Of a stretch of DNA of 64,000 nucleotides, positions 1 through 9,200 are shown in pieces. The number at the start of each line of letters is the position of its first letter. Positions within the stretch are counted from its first letter, which is position 1. A program made the position numbers and the translations under genes. This DNA is from Acidimicrobiia bacterium (GTDB lineage Bacteria; Actinomycetota; Acidimicrobiia; Acidimicrobiales; SKKL01): assembly GCA_016649895.1 (NCBI GenBank), contig JAENWR010000004.1, positions 1 to 64,000 on the forward strand, read 5' to 3'. Under the pieces are notes generated by a model. That model worked only from the letters and a program-made list of their open reading frames with translations, was not told the origin of the DNA and did no database searches.

Positions 1-131
1 TGGAACTGCCGCCTCCAGTGGACGAGGTAGCCGTCCTCGGTCTTCTCTCCCTCGGTGAAGACGAGGATGGACCGCCGCTGCGCCGACGAGCGCTGCCGAC
101 GGAGCGGCCCCCGTGGCTGGCGCGTCGTCAA
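1..131 (-). CDS. rloB: RloB-family protein, N-terminal fragment (runs off left edge)
   Basis: Only the first 43 residues are in the window. They give a basic, Arg/Gln-rich leader followed by SILVFTEGEKTEDGYL. The (V/C)xEGxKTE stretch is the characteristic N-terminal motif of RloB proteins, a Toprim-like family found beside RloA-type ATPases and in AbiL abortive-infection systems. The reading frame starts with TTG at 131, overlapping the stop of the upstream ATPase gene, so the two should be translated together. I infer an RloA/RloB anti-phage pair; the catalytic part lies outside the window, so activity cannot be judged. Confidence 0.7.
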   Translation of the reverse strand, partial: MTTRQPRGPLRRQRSSAQRRSILVFTEGEKTEDGYLVHWRRQF

Positions 132-1477
132 TCTGTGCCCGCCGTGATGAGCTCAGCAGCCGCGGCGAACTCCTGAGACGAGAGGATCGGGACCGCCCCG
201 TACCGGCCCGCCAGGTAGCGCTTGGCGATCGCCTCCTGCTTCCGCGGAGCGAGGTCGACCAGTGGGTAGAGGCGGGTGCTGCCGTCGTTCCGCTTCTCGG
301 TGAACCAGATCTGGTCCCGCCCGAGGACCCGTTGGTCGGCGGTGTCGCCAAGGAGGGTCGGATCGTGCGAGTTGAAGATGATCTGGGCACGGCGGGGGTT
401 GGTGTCTGGGTCCTGGAAGAGCCGGATGAGCTGCTCCACCAGTGCAGGGTGCAGGCTGGCGTCAAGCTCGTCGGCCAGGAAGACCGAACCGGACTCGAGA
501 GCGGCAACGACTGGCCCGATGAGGCCGAACCAGACCCGGGTGCCGAGCGACTCGTCGTCCGCGTCGAACTCGATGTCGCCATCGACACCGCGATGGGTGA
601 GACGGACACCGCCGAGCTCCTCGAACGCTGGGTCCGGCTCGCCGTCAGGCTCGCCTTCGCGTCCGGCGAGGATGTGGACCGCCTGTTGCAGCCGCTCCTG
701 GAAGTCGGGGTCCAACGGCTGCCGCTGTGCCCCAGTGACACCCAGATCAGCGGCGTGCAGCAGCGCCAGGACCCGCTCACGCCGTGGGTCGTCCGCCAAC
801 ATCGATGTCGTGAACGCTTGGCGGACGGCCCGACCGTCGGCATCTGCGAGCACGAGGTTGCGGCTGAACCACGAGTAGAGGGGCAACAGGGTGGGGTGGT
901 TGGCTGCGGCTGCTGTGGAGAGGAAGAGCGCGTTCGGGCGCAAGAGCTCCATCACGGCTCGTCCCTTCGGGCGATCCGACGAGCCCAGCTCGACCTGGTC
1001 GCCGTCACGGTGGAACACCAGCGCGGCGCGACCCTTGGGGTAGCGGAAGGCCCACTCTTGGACGACGCGCTCGTCGTCTACCGCGAACCCGTACTCGACC
1101 CGAACACCGTCGAGCACCAGCTCGACCTCGAACCGAGATGGACTCTCCTTGGATCGCGCGTCGAGCAGGAACGGCCGCCGATGGATGCCACCATCGGGGT
1201 TCCCCTGCCGGAACGAGTGGACGACGTGGGAGCGCATGTCGTCCATGATCCTGAGCACCGTGCTCTTGCCCGAGCCGTTCGCCCCGAACAACCCGGCGGC
1301 TGGGAGCACCGACACCGGCTGGCCGCCCTGACGCCACGGCACCTCACGGACGTATCGGGGCTCGGACATACCCGTGGCCAGGAGCGAGAGCTCCACCTCG
1401 TCGCGGAACGATCGGGCGTTCTCAGCCCGAAAGGCGAGAAGGACGGACGGCTCAGGGGCGGTGCGCTGATCAATCAC
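128..1477 (-). CDS. rloA: RloA/AbiL-type AAA family ATPase
   Basis: A 449-residue ABC/AAA15-like ATPase. The Walker A motif GANGSGKST lies at about residues 65-73. A late Walker B and D-loop (FLADELDASLHP) and a histidine switch (FNSHDPTLL) are present, as in the SMC-like ATPases of RloA, AbiLi and the PARIS sensor. The start is the GTG at 1477. The stop overlaps the start of the RloB gene, the arrangement known for RloA/RloB (AbiL) pairs. By family knowledge this subunit would sense infection and control the Toprim-like partner. No transmembrane segment is visible. The role is inferred from family and partner. Confidence 0.8.
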   Translation of the reverse strand: MIDQRTAPEPSVLLAFRAENARSFRDEVELSLLATGMSEPRYVREVPWRQGGQPVSVLPAAGLFGANGSGKSTVLRIMDDMRSHVVHSFRQGNPDGGIHRRPFLLDARSKESPSRFEVELVLDGVRVEYGFAVDDERVVQEWAFRYPKGRAALVFHRDGDQVELGSSDRPKGRAVMELLRPNALFLSTAAAANHPTLLPLYSWFSRNLVLADADGRAVRQAFTTSMLADDPRRERVLALLHAADLGVTGAQRQPLDPDFQERLQQAVHILAGREGEPDGEPDPAFEELGGVRLTHRGVDGDIEFDADDESLGTRVWFGLIGPVVAALESGSVFLADELDASLHPALVEQLIRLFQDPDTNPRRAQIIFNSHDPTLLGDTADQRVLGRDQIWFTEKRNDGSTRLYPLVDLAPRKQEAIAKRYLAGRYGAVPILSSQEFAAAAELITAGTD

Positions 1478-1662
1478 AAGAGCATCATCGCAGAAAAGTC
1501 GCGTAAATGATACGGAAAACCTTCGTTCGACCGGAGGTCGAGTATCACAGAGATGTAACTATTGTCATGTACTTTCATCCCACCGGCTCACTCCACGTCG
1601 AGGACCTGGAGCCCTCGTCGCCGTAGCCTTGGTCACCTTCGCCGCGATGCGGCGTATCTCTC

Positions 1663-2139
1663 CTACTTGACGGAATCTCGTTCCGGCGGTGGGACCCGAC
1701 CCGCGTTGTTCGTTGGGGGCAGGCACTCGCTCCGCGCGTTCATGGCCTCGGCAATCTCGTCGCGGGTGCTCCGCGCGAACCGCAGGGCTGCTCCGAGAGG
1801 AATGCGGCGCTTGGTGCCATTCCGTCGCCCTTCGAGCTGCCCGCGATCGACCAGAGCGGCAACCCAAGGGCGCGACACGCCAAGCAGGCGGGCCGCGGCG
1901 GACGTCCCGATCTCGAGACCACTCGGCGCAACGACGACGTCGCGGCCGAGCGCCAGCTCGTCGAGTGCGTCGACGAGGATGACGATGGCTGCCGCAGGGA
2001 TGGCGGTGGTCTGCTCACCGATGCGGACGCTGACCATGCGGCCGGGCTCTGTCTCAGAGCTGATGTCGCGCAAAGCGTCGGCGGCCCGTCCCGCCAGCAC
2101 GCTGGTGCGAACGTCCAGTGGGGATGTCGCGGTCGTCAT
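1663..2139 (-). CDS. HTH (excisionase-type) DNA-binding protein, probable antitoxin of PIN pair
   Basis: A 158-residue protein starting at the ATG at 2139. The middle contains an excisionase/MerR-type helix-turn-helix (GTSAAARLLGVSRPWVAALV) followed by a basic wing (LEGRRNGTKRRIPL). The N-terminal half is acidic and alpha-helical. Proteins of this type are the usual antitoxins of PIN_3 toxins. Here the toxin candidate lies on the opposite strand, 112 bp away, with a perfect inverted repeat between the starts, so the protein probably represses both promoters. Antitoxin function is inferred from pairing. Confidence 0.65.
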   Translation of the reverse strand: MTTATSPLDVRTSVLAGRAADALRDISSETEPGRMVSVRIGEQTTAIPAAAIVILVDALDELALGRDVVVAPSGLEIGTSAAARLLGVSRPWVAALVDRGQLEGRRNGTKRRIPLGAALRFARSTRDEIAEAMNARSECLPPTNNAGRVPPPERDSVK

Positions 2140-2197
2140 CTTGTGTCCTTGTCTGCTTCTAGGTCGTGCGTGGACCCTGATGTCCAGTCTGAGGGGT

Positions 2198-2215
2198 GTT
2201 GCGATTAAGCGCAAC
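2198..2215. promoter_or_regulatory. Perfect inverted repeat, candidate operator between divergent HTH and PIN genes
   Basis: GTTGCG-N6-CGCAAC, 6-bp perfect arms. It lies 58 bp upstream of the HTH gene start and 36 bp upstream of the PIN gene start. The position and symmetry fit an autoregulatory site for the HTH protein; binding is inferred. Confidence 0.5.
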
Positions 2216-2251
2216 CACAAAAGTAGAGGCTCGGCGCGCGACGATGATGAG

Positions 2252-2842
2252 ATGGCGCTGGGTGACTTGCTCGTGATCGTCGACACGTGTGTTCTGATGC
2301 GCGCAGGCGCGCTGGAGTTCTTCGTGCGGATCCACATGGCGGGCGGCTGCTTGCTCCGGTGGTCCAGCGCCATTGAAGAAGAGTTTGATGGTCGGATCGG
2401 AAGGAGGCCGGAAGGGGTTGAGCTCCGCTGCCGGCGGGCGATGGCGGCGATCCCCGACGCGCTGGTGGACGTCAGCGAGGCCCAAAGCTCCTCTGCGGCG
2501 GCGCTGGCTACTGACGCTGACGACGTGAAGATCGCCGCGGCAGCCTTGGCCCTCCTGGCCCAAGTCGCTGATGATCCCGATCGATGGGAGGGAGCGCAGG
2601 CCGTCCTGCTGACGGACAACGTGCGCCACTTCGACACGAGGGCGCTGGGGACCCTTGGCGTCCGAGTGCTCAACTGCGACGAGTTCGCCATGCTGCTCTT
2701 GGGTCGGACGGAGGCGTTGGTCCTTCGGACAGTCGACCCCACTCGCGAGCCAGGCCACCTCCTGGAGAAGATGCGGAGTGACGGCATGACCTCGTCGGCT
2801 GCTCACATGGAGCGGCGTCTCCGGGAGTTGGGGCTCATGTGA
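2252..2842 (+). CDS. PIN-domain protein (PIN_3-type toxin candidate)
   Basis: A 196-residue protein from the ATG at 2252. The order of acidic residues fits a PIN nuclease: LLVIVDTCVLM near the N-terminus (first Asp), EEEFDGR in the second position, DADDVKIAAAALA in the third, and LLTDNVRHFDTRAL near the end of the fold. A C-terminal extension of about 50 residues follows. PIN toxins cleave tRNA, rRNA or mRNA. The gene is divergent from an HTH gene and directly precedes the DISARM operon (195 bp to drmD). Nuclease activity and toxin role are inferred. Confidence 0.6.
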   Translation: MALGDLLVIVDTCVLMRAGALEFFVRIHMAGGCLLRWSSAIEEEFDGRIGRRPEGVELRCRRAMAAIPDALVDVSEAQSSSAAALATDADDVKIAAAALALLAQVADDPDRWEGAQAVLLTDNVRHFDTRALGTLGVRVLNCDEFAMLLLGRTEALVLRTVDPTREPGHLLEKMRSDGMTSSAAHMERRLRELGLM

Positions 2843-3004
2843 TCGCCCGGTCCGCTCCTCCGCCATCACCCCGGGCGAAACGGGCTGACAAACCAAGAAC
2901 TCACGCTTCGGTCGCCCCTGCCGATGGCGGAGATACGGCCTCGTTGGCGCGCCCAGCTGAAGCGTTCGCCATGCGCCCTCCGGCATCGCCGTCGGTGTTG
3001 GCCG

Positions 3005-3010
3005 TACTGT
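3005..3010 (+). promoter_or_regulatory. Candidate -10 hexamer for the DISARM operon
   Basis: TACTGT fits the actinobacterial TANNNT -10 pattern and lies 33 bp before the GTG of drmD. A purine-rich ribosome-binding site (AGAGAAGGG) lies between. No convincing -35 box is seen, so this is tentative. Confidence 0.3.
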
Positions 3011-3037
3011 GCTGGACAGCTTGAGAGAAGGGCCTTT

Positions 3038-6000
3038 GTGGGAGCACTGAAATTGGGGGATCCGGGCGCAGCGGGGTTCCTCATCCCCGAGCTCGGCCAG
3101 GTTGTCCGCTGCCGGGATCGAATCTGGGCGGTCAACGAGGTCACGCCGTCGTCGCTGCCGGAGGACGTCATCTCGGGCACTCGTCCCCAGCACCTCGTGC
3201 GCATGTCGTCACTCGAGGACGATGGATTCGGCGACGAGCTGACGGTCATCTGGGAGATCGAGTCGGGTACGCGAGTGATTCCTCACCAGGAACTACCTCG
3301 TCCCGATCCGGATCGGCTGGACCCACCGGAGCGTCTCGACGCGTTCCTCGACGCCGTGCGGTGGGGCGCCGTGGCGACCGCCGACTCGCGTGCCCTCCAG
3401 GCTCCTTTCCGCTCGGGGATCACGATTGAGGACTACCAGCTCGACCCGGTGGTCCGGGCGTTGAGCATGCCTCGCGCCAATCTCCTGATCGCCGACGACG
3501 TGGGTCTCGGCAAGACAATCGAGGCGGGTCTCGTCGTCCAGGAGCTGCTGCTGCGGCATCGCGCGAGGACCGTGGTCGTGGTGTGCCCGGCCGGTCTCGT
3601 CGTGAAGTGGCAGGAGGAGATGCGGGACCGGTTCGGTCTTGAGTTCCGGATCGTGAACACCGACGCCGTTCGTCAGCTGCGTCGTGACCGCGGCGTGGGG
3701 GCGAACATCTTCTCGTCGTTCCCCCGGCTGATCGTGTCGATCGACTGGATGAAGGACCGTAGGGCGCAGTCGCTGCTCGATGAGGTTCTCTCCGGTGTCG
3801 ATCACCGTCGCGCTCCTCGCCGCTTCGATCTGCTCATCGTGGACGAGGTGCACTCTGCGGCGCCGTCGGGCCGCGGGAAGTATGCGGTCGACTCGCTGCG
3901 TACGAAGGCCATCCAACGCCTCGCCCCGCACTGCGAGCACCGCCTGTTTCTCTCGGCGACGCCGCATAACGGCTACAAGGAGAGCTTCACCGCGCTGCTG
4001 GAGTTGCTCGACCCGCAGCGGTTCGCCCGTGGGGTGGATCCCAATCCGGAACAGTTGGCCAAGGTTCTGGTCCGTCGGCTGAAGCGCGACCTCCGCGAGG
4101 CATTGCCGCCCAATCCAGACGGGTCGCCCCGCTTCGCTGACCGGCGAGTGGAAGCAATGCCGGTCGACTACCCCGAGGACGAGCGCACGGCCCACGAGCT
4201 GCTGGAGCGCTACGCCGAGTCGCGCCGCGGTCAGCATTCGAAGGGTTCGAAGCGGTCGGCAGCCGATTTCGTGACGCTCTTGCTGAAGAAGCGGCTTCTG
4301 TCGTCGCCGGCAGCGTTCGCGAACACGCTGGCTCAGCACCGGCTCACTCTCGACAAGCGCGAGTCCGCTCGCACACCGGCCAGCGACGCCCAGATGCAAG
4401 CGGCATGGGACCGTAGCGACGACGAAGCGGGCGATGACGAGACCGGCGAGGTCGCTGCAGAGGCGCTGGCCACCGCAGCCCGAGGTCAAGCCCCGCTGAC
4501 CGCGGAGGAGCGGGATCTACTGAACCGACTCGGAGGCTGGGTGGAGGAGCGCCGGCACCGTCCTGACGCCCGAGCCACTGCAATGCTTCAGTGGCTCGAC
4601 GAGACGTGCCGCACCGCTGATGGGGGGTGGACCGATGAGCGGGTCATCATCTTCACCGAGTACCGAGACACTCAGAAGTGGCTGATCGATCTCCTACTCA
4701 CCAACGGTTTCGGCGGCGATAACGGCGCACGCATAGCCACCCTCTACGGCGGCATGGACACCGACGACCGCGAGCGCACCAAGGCCGAGTTCCAGGCCAA
4801 CCCGTCGCGCTCGCCGGTCCGGATCCTCATCGCAACCGACGCCGCGTCGGAGGGCATCGATCTTCAGCGGCACTGCTGGCGGATGCTGCACTGGGAGATT
4901 CCGTGGAACCCGTCTCGGCTCGAGCAGCGCAACGGGCGCGTCGACCGGCATGGACAACCCCATCCCTACGTAGAGATCCGCCACTTCGTTCCTGAAGGTT
5001 GGGAAGACGACCATTCCGGGTTCGCCACTGAGCTCGGCTTTCTCTCTCGGGTGGCCTACAAGGTCGAACAGATTCGTGACGACCTCGGCTCGGTCGGGTC
5101 CGTGCTGGCAGACCAGGTCGGTGACGCCATGCTCGGCAAGCGATCCACCATCGACGACGACGCGATCGACCGTGCTCGCAGCAAGCCGGGCACCAAGGTG
5201 CTCCAGGTCGAGCGCAAGCTCCGCGAGGGCCTGGCCCGCTGCCACGAACGCCTCCAGGAGTCGATCGACGAGCTCGCCCTCACGCCCGAGCGGGTCGAGC
5301 GAGTCGTCGCCACCGCGCTGGACGTGGCCAACCAACCTGCGCTCGCCCCGACCGACGTTGAGGGCGAGTTCCGGCTTCCACCGCTCAGTGGCTCGTGGCA
5401 GCGCACCTCCGAAGGGATGATCGACCGGCTCTCAGGCGACGAGCTGCCGTTCACATTCGACACCGACCTCGCCGCGGGTCGAGACGACATCGTCTTCTGC
5501 CACCTCGGCCACCGTCTCGTCGCCCAATCCCTGCGACTACTTCGGGCCGAGGTCTGGGCCACGGGGCAGCGCCAGAACTTGTCCCGTGTCACCGCCCGGA
5601 CCGTGCCAGCGGTTCCTGAACTGCTCGAGGTCGGTGACGTTGGAGTGGTCTGCCACGCCCGTCTCGTCATCACCGGAGCCGACGGCCATCGCCTTCACGA
5701 GCAACTGGTCGTCGCTGGTGGCCGAGTCCGCAGCGGCCGCTTCGCCCGCATCGACATCCTCCGCGACCTCGACACGCTCCTGGCCTCCGCAGGCGACACC
5801 CCCGCCGACACGTCTGCGATCGTCGAGGCAATCTGGTGGTGGGACACCCTGGTCGAACCTGGGCTGGCCAAGGCCTTGGATCGCCGATCCGAGACCGTGC
5901 AGGAATCCAAGCAACGAGAGCTGTCCGAGCGGGCTGACAGCGAAGCCGACGCTGTCCGCACGGTGCTCACCGAGTTGCAGCACCAGATCACCAACGACCT

Positions 6001-6217
6001 GGACCAGCTCGCTGCCGACCGTTCGGAACAGCTCAGTCTGTTCACCGAACCTGAACGCGATCAGTCCCAGCGAGACCTCGACGCGCTGCGCCGCCGCCTC
6101 GAAGAGATCCCCGAGGAGATCGGCCGGGAGGTGGCGGCGGTACGCCGCCGGTTCACCGATCCCGAGTGCCACATCTTCCCCGCCGCGGTCACGCTCCTGA
6201 TCCCCGAGGCCCACTGA
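3038..6217 (+). CDS. drmD: DISARM class 1 protein DrmD, SNF2-family helicase
   Basis: A 1,059-residue SNF2-like helicase of the RapA type. It shows Walker A DDVGLGKT (about residue 154), a DEVH box (about 269), SATPHNG (motif III) and the C-terminal helicase motif RNGRVDRHGQ (about 631). A long coiled C-terminal part follows. I chose the GTG at 3038 because AGAGAAGGG precedes it at ribosome-binding distance; the open frame extends upstream, but that stretch is Arg/Cys-rich and unlike protein. It is the first gene of a drmD-drmMI-drmA-drmB-drmC order, which defines class 1 DISARM, a defence system that restricts incoming phage DNA. Its stop overlaps the drmMI start (TGATG). Confidence 0.92.
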   Translation: MGALKLGDPGAAGFLIPELGQVVRCRDRIWAVNEVTPSSLPEDVISGTRPQHLVRMSSLEDDGFGDELTVIWEIESGTRVIPHQELPRPDPDRLDPPERLDAFLDAVRWGAVATADSRALQAPFRSGITIEDYQLDPVVRALSMPRANLLIADDVGLGKTIEAGLVVQELLLRHRARTVVVVCPAGLVVKWQEEMRDRFGLEFRIVNTDAVRQLRRDRGVGANIFSSFPRLIVSIDWMKDRRAQSLLDEVLSGVDHRRAPRRFDLLIVDEVHSAAPSGRGKYAVDSLRTKAIQRLAPHCEHRLFLSATPHNGYKESFTALLELLDPQRFARGVDPNPEQLAKVLVRRLKRDLREALPPNPDGSPRFADRRVEAMPVDYPEDERTAHELLERYAESRRGQHSKGSKRSAADFVTLLLKKRLLSSPAAFANTLAQHRLTLDKRESARTPASDAQMQAAWDRSDDEAGDDETGEVAAEALATAARGQAPLTAEERDLLNRLGGWVEERRHRPDARATAMLQWLDETCRTADGGWTDERVIIFTEYRDTQKWLIDLLLTNGFGGDNGARIATLYGGMDTDDRERTKAEFQANPSRSPVRILIATDAASEGIDLQRHCWRMLHWEIPWNPSRLEQRNGRVDRHGQPHPYVEIRHFVPEGWEDDHSGFATELGFLSRVAYKVEQIRDDLGSVGSVLADQVGDAMLGKRSTIDDDAIDRARSKPGTKVLQVERKLREGLARCHERLQESIDELALTPERVERVVATALDVANQPALAPTDVEGEFRLPPLSGSWQRTSEGMIDRLSGDELPFTFDTDLAAGRDDIVFCHLGHRLVAQSLRLLRAEVWATGQRQNLSRVTARTVPAVPELLEVGDVGVVCHARLVITGADGHRLHEQLVVAGGRVRSGRFARIDILRDLDTLLASAGDTPADTSAIVEAIWWWDTLVEPGLAKALDRRSETVQESKQRELSERADSEADAVRTVLTELQHQITNDLDQLAADRSEQLSLFTEPERDQSQRDLDALRRRLEEIPEEIGREVAAVRRRFTDPECHIFPAAVTLLIPEAH

Positions 6218-9200
6218 TGGCCCGATCACGCAGTGCGCCGGAGCGTCGCGGTCCCGTGGCCAACCCGAAAGCGGCCATCCAGGACTGGTTGACCCTCGTC
6301 GACCCCGATGGTGCTTTCCTCACCACCACCGAGCTGGCGGCTGTCTTCCCCCACGGCTTCGAACCGATGCCGGCCGACAAACGCACCGAGCTCCGCGCTC
6401 GTGTCGCCGACCTCGGCACCGACGCTGCAGACCGGTCTGACCTGCGCAGGTGGCTCCTCGAGACGGCCCTCGATTGGGACGACCAGCTGGTCGACGGGCA
6501 GGCGATCCCGGCCACCGCGTCGATACGCGCACCCGAGCACGGAATCCAGCTGCGCCCGGACCTGGTGCTCCTCGACGTCGAGGACCCCAACAAGGCTCGA
6601 CTCGGCGTGTTCGTGTGGCCGCTCGGCACCCGTCTCGATCGCCGAACCGACATCACCGTCTCAGGTGACACCTGGCCCGCCAGCCCCATCCAACGCGCCG
6701 AGACCTGGTGCCGCGAGGGCAGCATCCCGCTGGCACTGGTCACTGACGACGACCAGTGGGTCCTTGTCTGGGGCCCTCGGGGTGCCCCCGCCGCTTCGTG
6801 TCGTTGGCGCGTCGGCGATCTGGCCGACGAACGCATCCTCCAGTCCGGGCTCGTGGCGCTGTTCGGTGCCCGCCGGTTCTTCGCGGTCGCCGATGACGAG
6901 ACCCTCGAGAAGCTCTTCGAACGAGCCGCCAACGCCGAGGCCGAGGTCACGAAAGGCCTGGGCTCCTCGGTGCGGCGGTCGGTCGAACTGCTGGTTGCTG
7001 CCATCTCCAGGGACGATGTCGCCTCGAACGGCACGGTGCTCGACGGTGTGGCCTCCACCGAGGTGTACGAGTCGGCCGTGACCGTGCTCATGCGGCTCGT
7101 GTTCCTGCTCTTCGCCGAGGAACGCCGCCTGTTGCCAGCCGAGGACCCGCTCTGGGCCGAGTCCTACTCCGTGCTCACCCTGCGAGACGACCTGCGCACG
7201 AGCTCAGCCCGAGACGGCGAGGACGCCCTCGAACGCCGGTCGACGGCTTGGCACCGGCTCCTCGCCACTTTCCGGGCCGTGCATGGTGGCGTCAACCACG
7301 ACCGGCTCACCCTGCCCGCATACGGTGGCAGCCTCTTCGACCCGGACCGGTTTCCCTTCCTCGAGGGTCGCCGCCCCCCCGACCACCTGGTGGTCAACGA
7401 CATCGACCTGGGACCCGCACCCGACGCGGCCACGGGGCCAGAACTGCCAGTTGCTATCGACGATCGCACCGTGCTGGCCATCCTCGACGCCCTCCTCACC
7501 GTCGAGGTGAAGTCCGGCAGGACCAAGGTTGCTCAAAGGGTGAGCTACAAGGCCCTCGACGTGGAACAGATCGGCCATTGCTACGAAGGGCTGCTCGACC
7601 ACGGTTGCGCGCCCGTCGAGCAGCTTGCGGTTGGACTGATCGGGTCCGACGGCAACGAACCCGAGTTCACGATCACCGAACTTGAAGCCCACCTCGCCAT
7701 CGGACCGGACAGCTTGTGCGAATGGCTCGCCGATAAGACCCGCTGCAACAAGAAGGCAACAGCGCTCGAGAAGTTGCTTGACGAGGAGCCCTCGGGAGTC
7801 GACCTGGCCCGGCTGCGCGTCGCCTGCGGACATGACGACGGCACCGTCGCACGAGTGCTCCCGTTCTGGGGTCTCATCCGTGCCGACTTGCGGGGGCTGC
7901 CCGTGGTCCTGCTCCCCGGTTCGCAGTTCGTCACGCAGACCTCGACCCGCCGCAACATGGGCGCGCAGTACACGACCAAGGCCCTCGCCGAAGAGGTCGT
8001 CCAGTACGCACTGGAGCCGCTCGTCTACGAACCTGGCCCCCAAAACGAGACTGACCCGACCAAGTGGAAGCTCCGTACTCCGGCGGAGATCGTCCGGCTA
8101 CGCGTCTGTGACCCCGCCGTCGGCTCTGGAGCGATCCTCACCGCCGCCGGTCGATACCTGGCTGACCGCCTCGTCGAGTCCGTCGTTGAACACGGGCCCG
8201 GCGAGGGCCCCTTCGCCGGACGCCTCGCGGAGCTTGGCGAGGCTCCAGCCGATGAGCAGACCGTGCTCGCTCGGCGCGAGATCGTCGACCATTGCCTCTA
8301 CGGCGTCGACAAGAACCCCGTCGCAGCGGAGATGGCCAAGCTCTCCCTCTGGCTCACCACCATGGCCAGGGAACGGCCCTTCACGTTCCTCGACCACGCC
8401 ATCCAGGTTGGTGACGCGCTACTTGGCATCACAGACATGGAACAGCTCCGCTGGCTCCACCTTGACCCCGCCGAACGGAGGGGTAAGCGGGGCTTCGAGT
8501 CAGTGGCCATCGACCTGCGTCTCGACGAGGCCGTCGAACTCGCCCGCCGCCTTCAGGAACTGTCCGTCGTCACCGTCCGCGACGCCACTGAGAAGCAGCT
8601 GCTCCATGAGGAGCTACAGGTCACGCTCGGAGACTTGTCGGTCGTCGCCGATGCCATAGTGGGCGCTGCGCTGAGTACCGCCGGCAAGTCGGCTGGTTCG
8701 TTGGAGCAACGACTCGACAGTCAGATGGATCGAATTCGCGCAGCGCTCGATGACGGTCGTCCCTATATCGAGCGAAGGGCCGCCATCGACGTGCTGCGCG
8801 GCGTGTCCACTACCTGGCTCCGGAGCGACCTCCCCGATGAGGTGCCGATGCCGTGGGAGCGCCAGTGCCTGCACTGGCCGCTCGCTTTCCCCGAAGTCTT
8901 CTTGGCGGAGGGACGTACTGGGTTTGACTCCATCGTCGGAAATCCTCCGTTCTTGGGCGATGCCAAGATCACATCGACGCTCGGCACTAGCTTTCGCGAG
9001 TACTTGGTTGAGCGGATCGCCCAGACGCGCGGGCGTGCAGACCTCATTGGCTTCTTTGTCCGACGGATTCGTCGTCTACTCGGGCGAGCAGGGGCAGCAG
9101 GCATTCTCGCCACCAACACCGTTGCCCAAGGCGATACGCGGGAGGTTGGTCTCGACTACCTGGTTGGAACAGGCTCAGCGCTGTATAGGGCGGTCAAGAG

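Noticed and set aside
113-1510. Long plus-strand frame opposite the RloA ATPase gene
   Set aside because: No recognisable domain; the minus-strand frame has complete ATPase motifs. The frame is an antisense shadow of high-GC codons.
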